From assembly GCA_022560025.1 (NCBI GenBank), contig JAFISE010000321.1, positions 1 through 22,499 of the forward strand: a stretch of 22,499 bases of DNA. The letters are read 5' to 3'. Shown here piece by piece: positions 21,079 to 22,499 of this stretch. Position numbers and translations under genes: made by a program. Every line of letters starts with the position of its first letter. Positions within the stretch are counted from its first letter, which is position 1. A model generated the notes under the pieces. The model saw nothing but the letters and a program-made list of their open reading frames with translations. It made no database searches and was not told the DNA's origin. This DNA comes from Stagonosporopsis chrysanthemi (Eukaryota > Ascomycota > Dothideomycetes > Pleosporales > Didymellaceae).

Positions 21079-22328
21079 CTGTGTCTATACACTAAACGCC
21101 TAGAGTTACTAAACACCTAGTACACTAAAATTATACTATTTTTAAACGCGTAACAACTTAACACTATGCTAGAGTTAGAAGCTACTCTTGCAGAGATCTA
21201 TAATTTAAACCTTAGCAATAAACTTGTCTATACAAATATTGTAAAAAAACACAGTATATTGTGTATAACGTTGTTACACACGTATTATAGTATACAGGTC
21301 TCTTAACATGTTAAGTATTACAACAACTAAAAGCTTAACAACTAACAAGAATCTAACCTACTTAAGTATATAAAAAGGCTTACTGCGTGTTATATAGTAC
21401 TTATAAAGACTATAGTATAAAATTTTATATTTTTTATTGTACAGGAGAAGGTCTCTAAGAGCTAAGTTACACGCTTTTTACACTGTTACTACAACTATAT
21501 TGTAGCTAAATAAACAACTAGTATAGACTCTAATTGCTATAACACTAAGTCTAGGTATAAGTACAAGCTGTACTTTAATATTCTATACAAAAAGATTATT
21601 AAATACTCTATTAAGCCTGCGCATACATACAATATAGATAAGAAGGGCTTTGTAATTAGAGTGCTAAAAAGGACAAAACGTATCTTTAGTAGGCGTTAAT
21701 ATAAGAAGAAAGAGGTTTAATAAGCTTGTTAAGATAGCTTATGTAAGTAGGTAAGCTTATTAGCAGCAGTCTGCACAGATAGTACTACACTGCTGCTAGG
21801 TATTATATTTGTGTTAAAAAACTCTACAATCTAGAGTTATTAGGTAGCTAATATAGAGGCAGAAAACTACCTAATTTACGTAGCTTCTTTGCCTACTAGC
21901 TAGACAAATAATAATATTAGACTAGCCTAGCTTAAACAGGTATTTAATTGTTATACAAAGGCAAAGGTATATTAGAGCTATAGGCTTTTAATAGTAGATA
22001 GCTACAGTAGTTACTAGACAAAGGACTTTATTAACTACTGTAATAAGAACTAGATTATACTAGCTGTATTACTACTTTATAGTACCTAGACGCTGTAGCT
22101 GTTAGATATAGTCTGCTTTAAGCTACTCTCTTCTGTGTACACTTCTAAGCTAGATAACTACCTCTAGAAGACTTAAGGTCTATCTCTATTAACAAAAGAT
22201 AACTTTATTAGCTTGTTTTAGCCTACCTAGGTAGCTATATTTACATCTAAGCTTGTATAAAAAGCCTTTACAGCTATAGAGATAAGCTTAATAAACTCTA
22301 CAGCTACAGAGATAAGCCTACTAAACCT
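21079..22328 (+). pseudogene. Pogo B: divergent Fot1/pogo transposase
   Basis: The left end ctgtgtctatacact follows TA (21077-21078) and has two subterminal aaacRccta copies (near 21093 and 21111), the same design as pogo A. An ATG at 21166 opens the transposase frame (M-L-E-L-E-A-T-L). The DDE domain keeps all three Asp codons: 21637 (Y-N-I-D-K-K-G-F), 21997 (L-I-V-D-S-Y) and 22105 (L-L-D-I-V), with 35 residues between the last two. The N-terminal half is quite unlike pogo A, so it is a separate family. Many TAG and TAA codons make it dead. It ends, as pogo A does, in the codons just after the catalytic domain, where it meets LINE3. Confidence 0.82.
22269..22328 (+). repeat. Two tandem 30-bp units at the pogo B / LINE3 junction
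   Basis: Units at 22269-22298 and 22299-22328 match at 25 of 30 bases. They are in the transposase frame and repeat the codons for T-A-x-E-I-S-L-[IL]-N. Four of the five differences are transitions. The second unit touches the first base of LINE3. Confidence 0.75.
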
Positions 22329-22499
22329 TCAGCATGCCAAAGGAGCTCAATCTACCAAGAGCCACCTTAGCTAGGCTTCTCTCTATCCGAACTAGGCATG
22401 GAGACTTTGCGTGGTATCACCAAAAGTACAACCACAGGGACGCAAATCCTACCTGCTCATGCAGGCAGGACAAGACACCAGAACACCTTGCGCTCTGCC
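22329..22499 (+). CDS. LINE3: un-RIPed fragment of LINE ORF2 C-terminus (partial)
   Basis: From 22331 a frame is open to the window end (56 codons), with no stop. It encodes S-M-P-K-E-L-N-L-P-R-A-T, then G-D-F-A-W-Y-H and T-C-S-C-R-Q-D-K-T-P-E-H-L-A-L-C, a CxC...HxxxC zinc-binding-like motif found at the C-terminus of such LINE ORF2 proteins. It aligns with LINE2 19723-20145 (minus the solo LTR) and shows what that copy was before mutation: TGG, CCA, TCA and CAG codons are kept. Its 5' end falls far inside ORF2, so it is a 5'-truncated copy, as LINEs often are. It continues past the window. It is unlikely to make a functional protein. Confidence 0.85.

Noticed and set aside
152..22328. Alternative genetic code in which TAG and TAA are read as amino acids
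   Set aside because: Stops replace both Gln and Trp positions, active-site Asp changed to Asn, the clean LINE3 copy uses CAG and TGG normally, and transitions dominate between LTRs; RIP explains all of it.

Overview
The window looks like a transposon-only block from a filamentous ascomycete (Pezizomycotina) that has been heavily altered by repeat-induced point mutation (RIP). I see no intact host gene. Every recognisable coding frame is a transposon relic full of TAG and TAA codons where Gln or Trp is expected. There are almost no frameshifts, so the damage is point mutation, not decay by indels. By eye, the trinucleotides YCA and TGR are almost absent over long stretches while ACA, GCA, TGT and TGC remain common. 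This suggests C-to-T change mainly at Y-C-R (cytosine between a pyrimidine and a purine).

The layout is nested like a set of boxes. A first Fot1/pogo element (only its 3' tail is visible, 12321-13151) was hit by a Tad-like LINE (LINE1, 152-2390 and 11453-12320). LINE1 was hit by a small hAT-like element (2391-2794 and 11372-11452, 8-bp target duplication), and that was hit by an 8572-bp Ty3/gypsy chromovirus (2795-11366; two 214-bp LTRs; 5-bp duplication ttagc). Further right, pogo A (13152-14374 and 20719-21078) starts inside the tail of pogo 1. It is split by a LINE running from ORF1 to its 3' tail (LINE2, 14375-20718; 14-bp target duplication). LINE2 carries a clean solo LTR (19777-20020; 5-bp duplication ttaat). 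A divergent pogo B (21079-22328) starts inside the pogo A tail and is in turn joined to an unmutated LINE fragment (LINE3, 22329-22499).

Three segments look untouched by RIP: 1-151 (possibly the right end of an LTR inserted in LINE1), the solo LTR, and LINE3. They are probably the youngest insertions. LINE2 has a less mutated patch at about 17700-18310.

The strongest observations are these. (a) All three LINE copies adjoin pogo-type transposase sequence at the same codons (the conserved region after the catalytic domain), in two clearly different pogo families, which suggests target-site preference. (b) The Y-C-R rule predicts which catalytic acidic residues survive and which became Asn, in all the elements examined. 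(c) The gypsy element carries an unusual 11-12-residue peptide repeat between RNase H and integrase, and a second, similar array 3.5 kb downstream, next to a possible antisense reading frame and a nested palindrome. Copy boundaries were worked out by hand comparison within the window; family names rest on recognised motifs, not on database searches.
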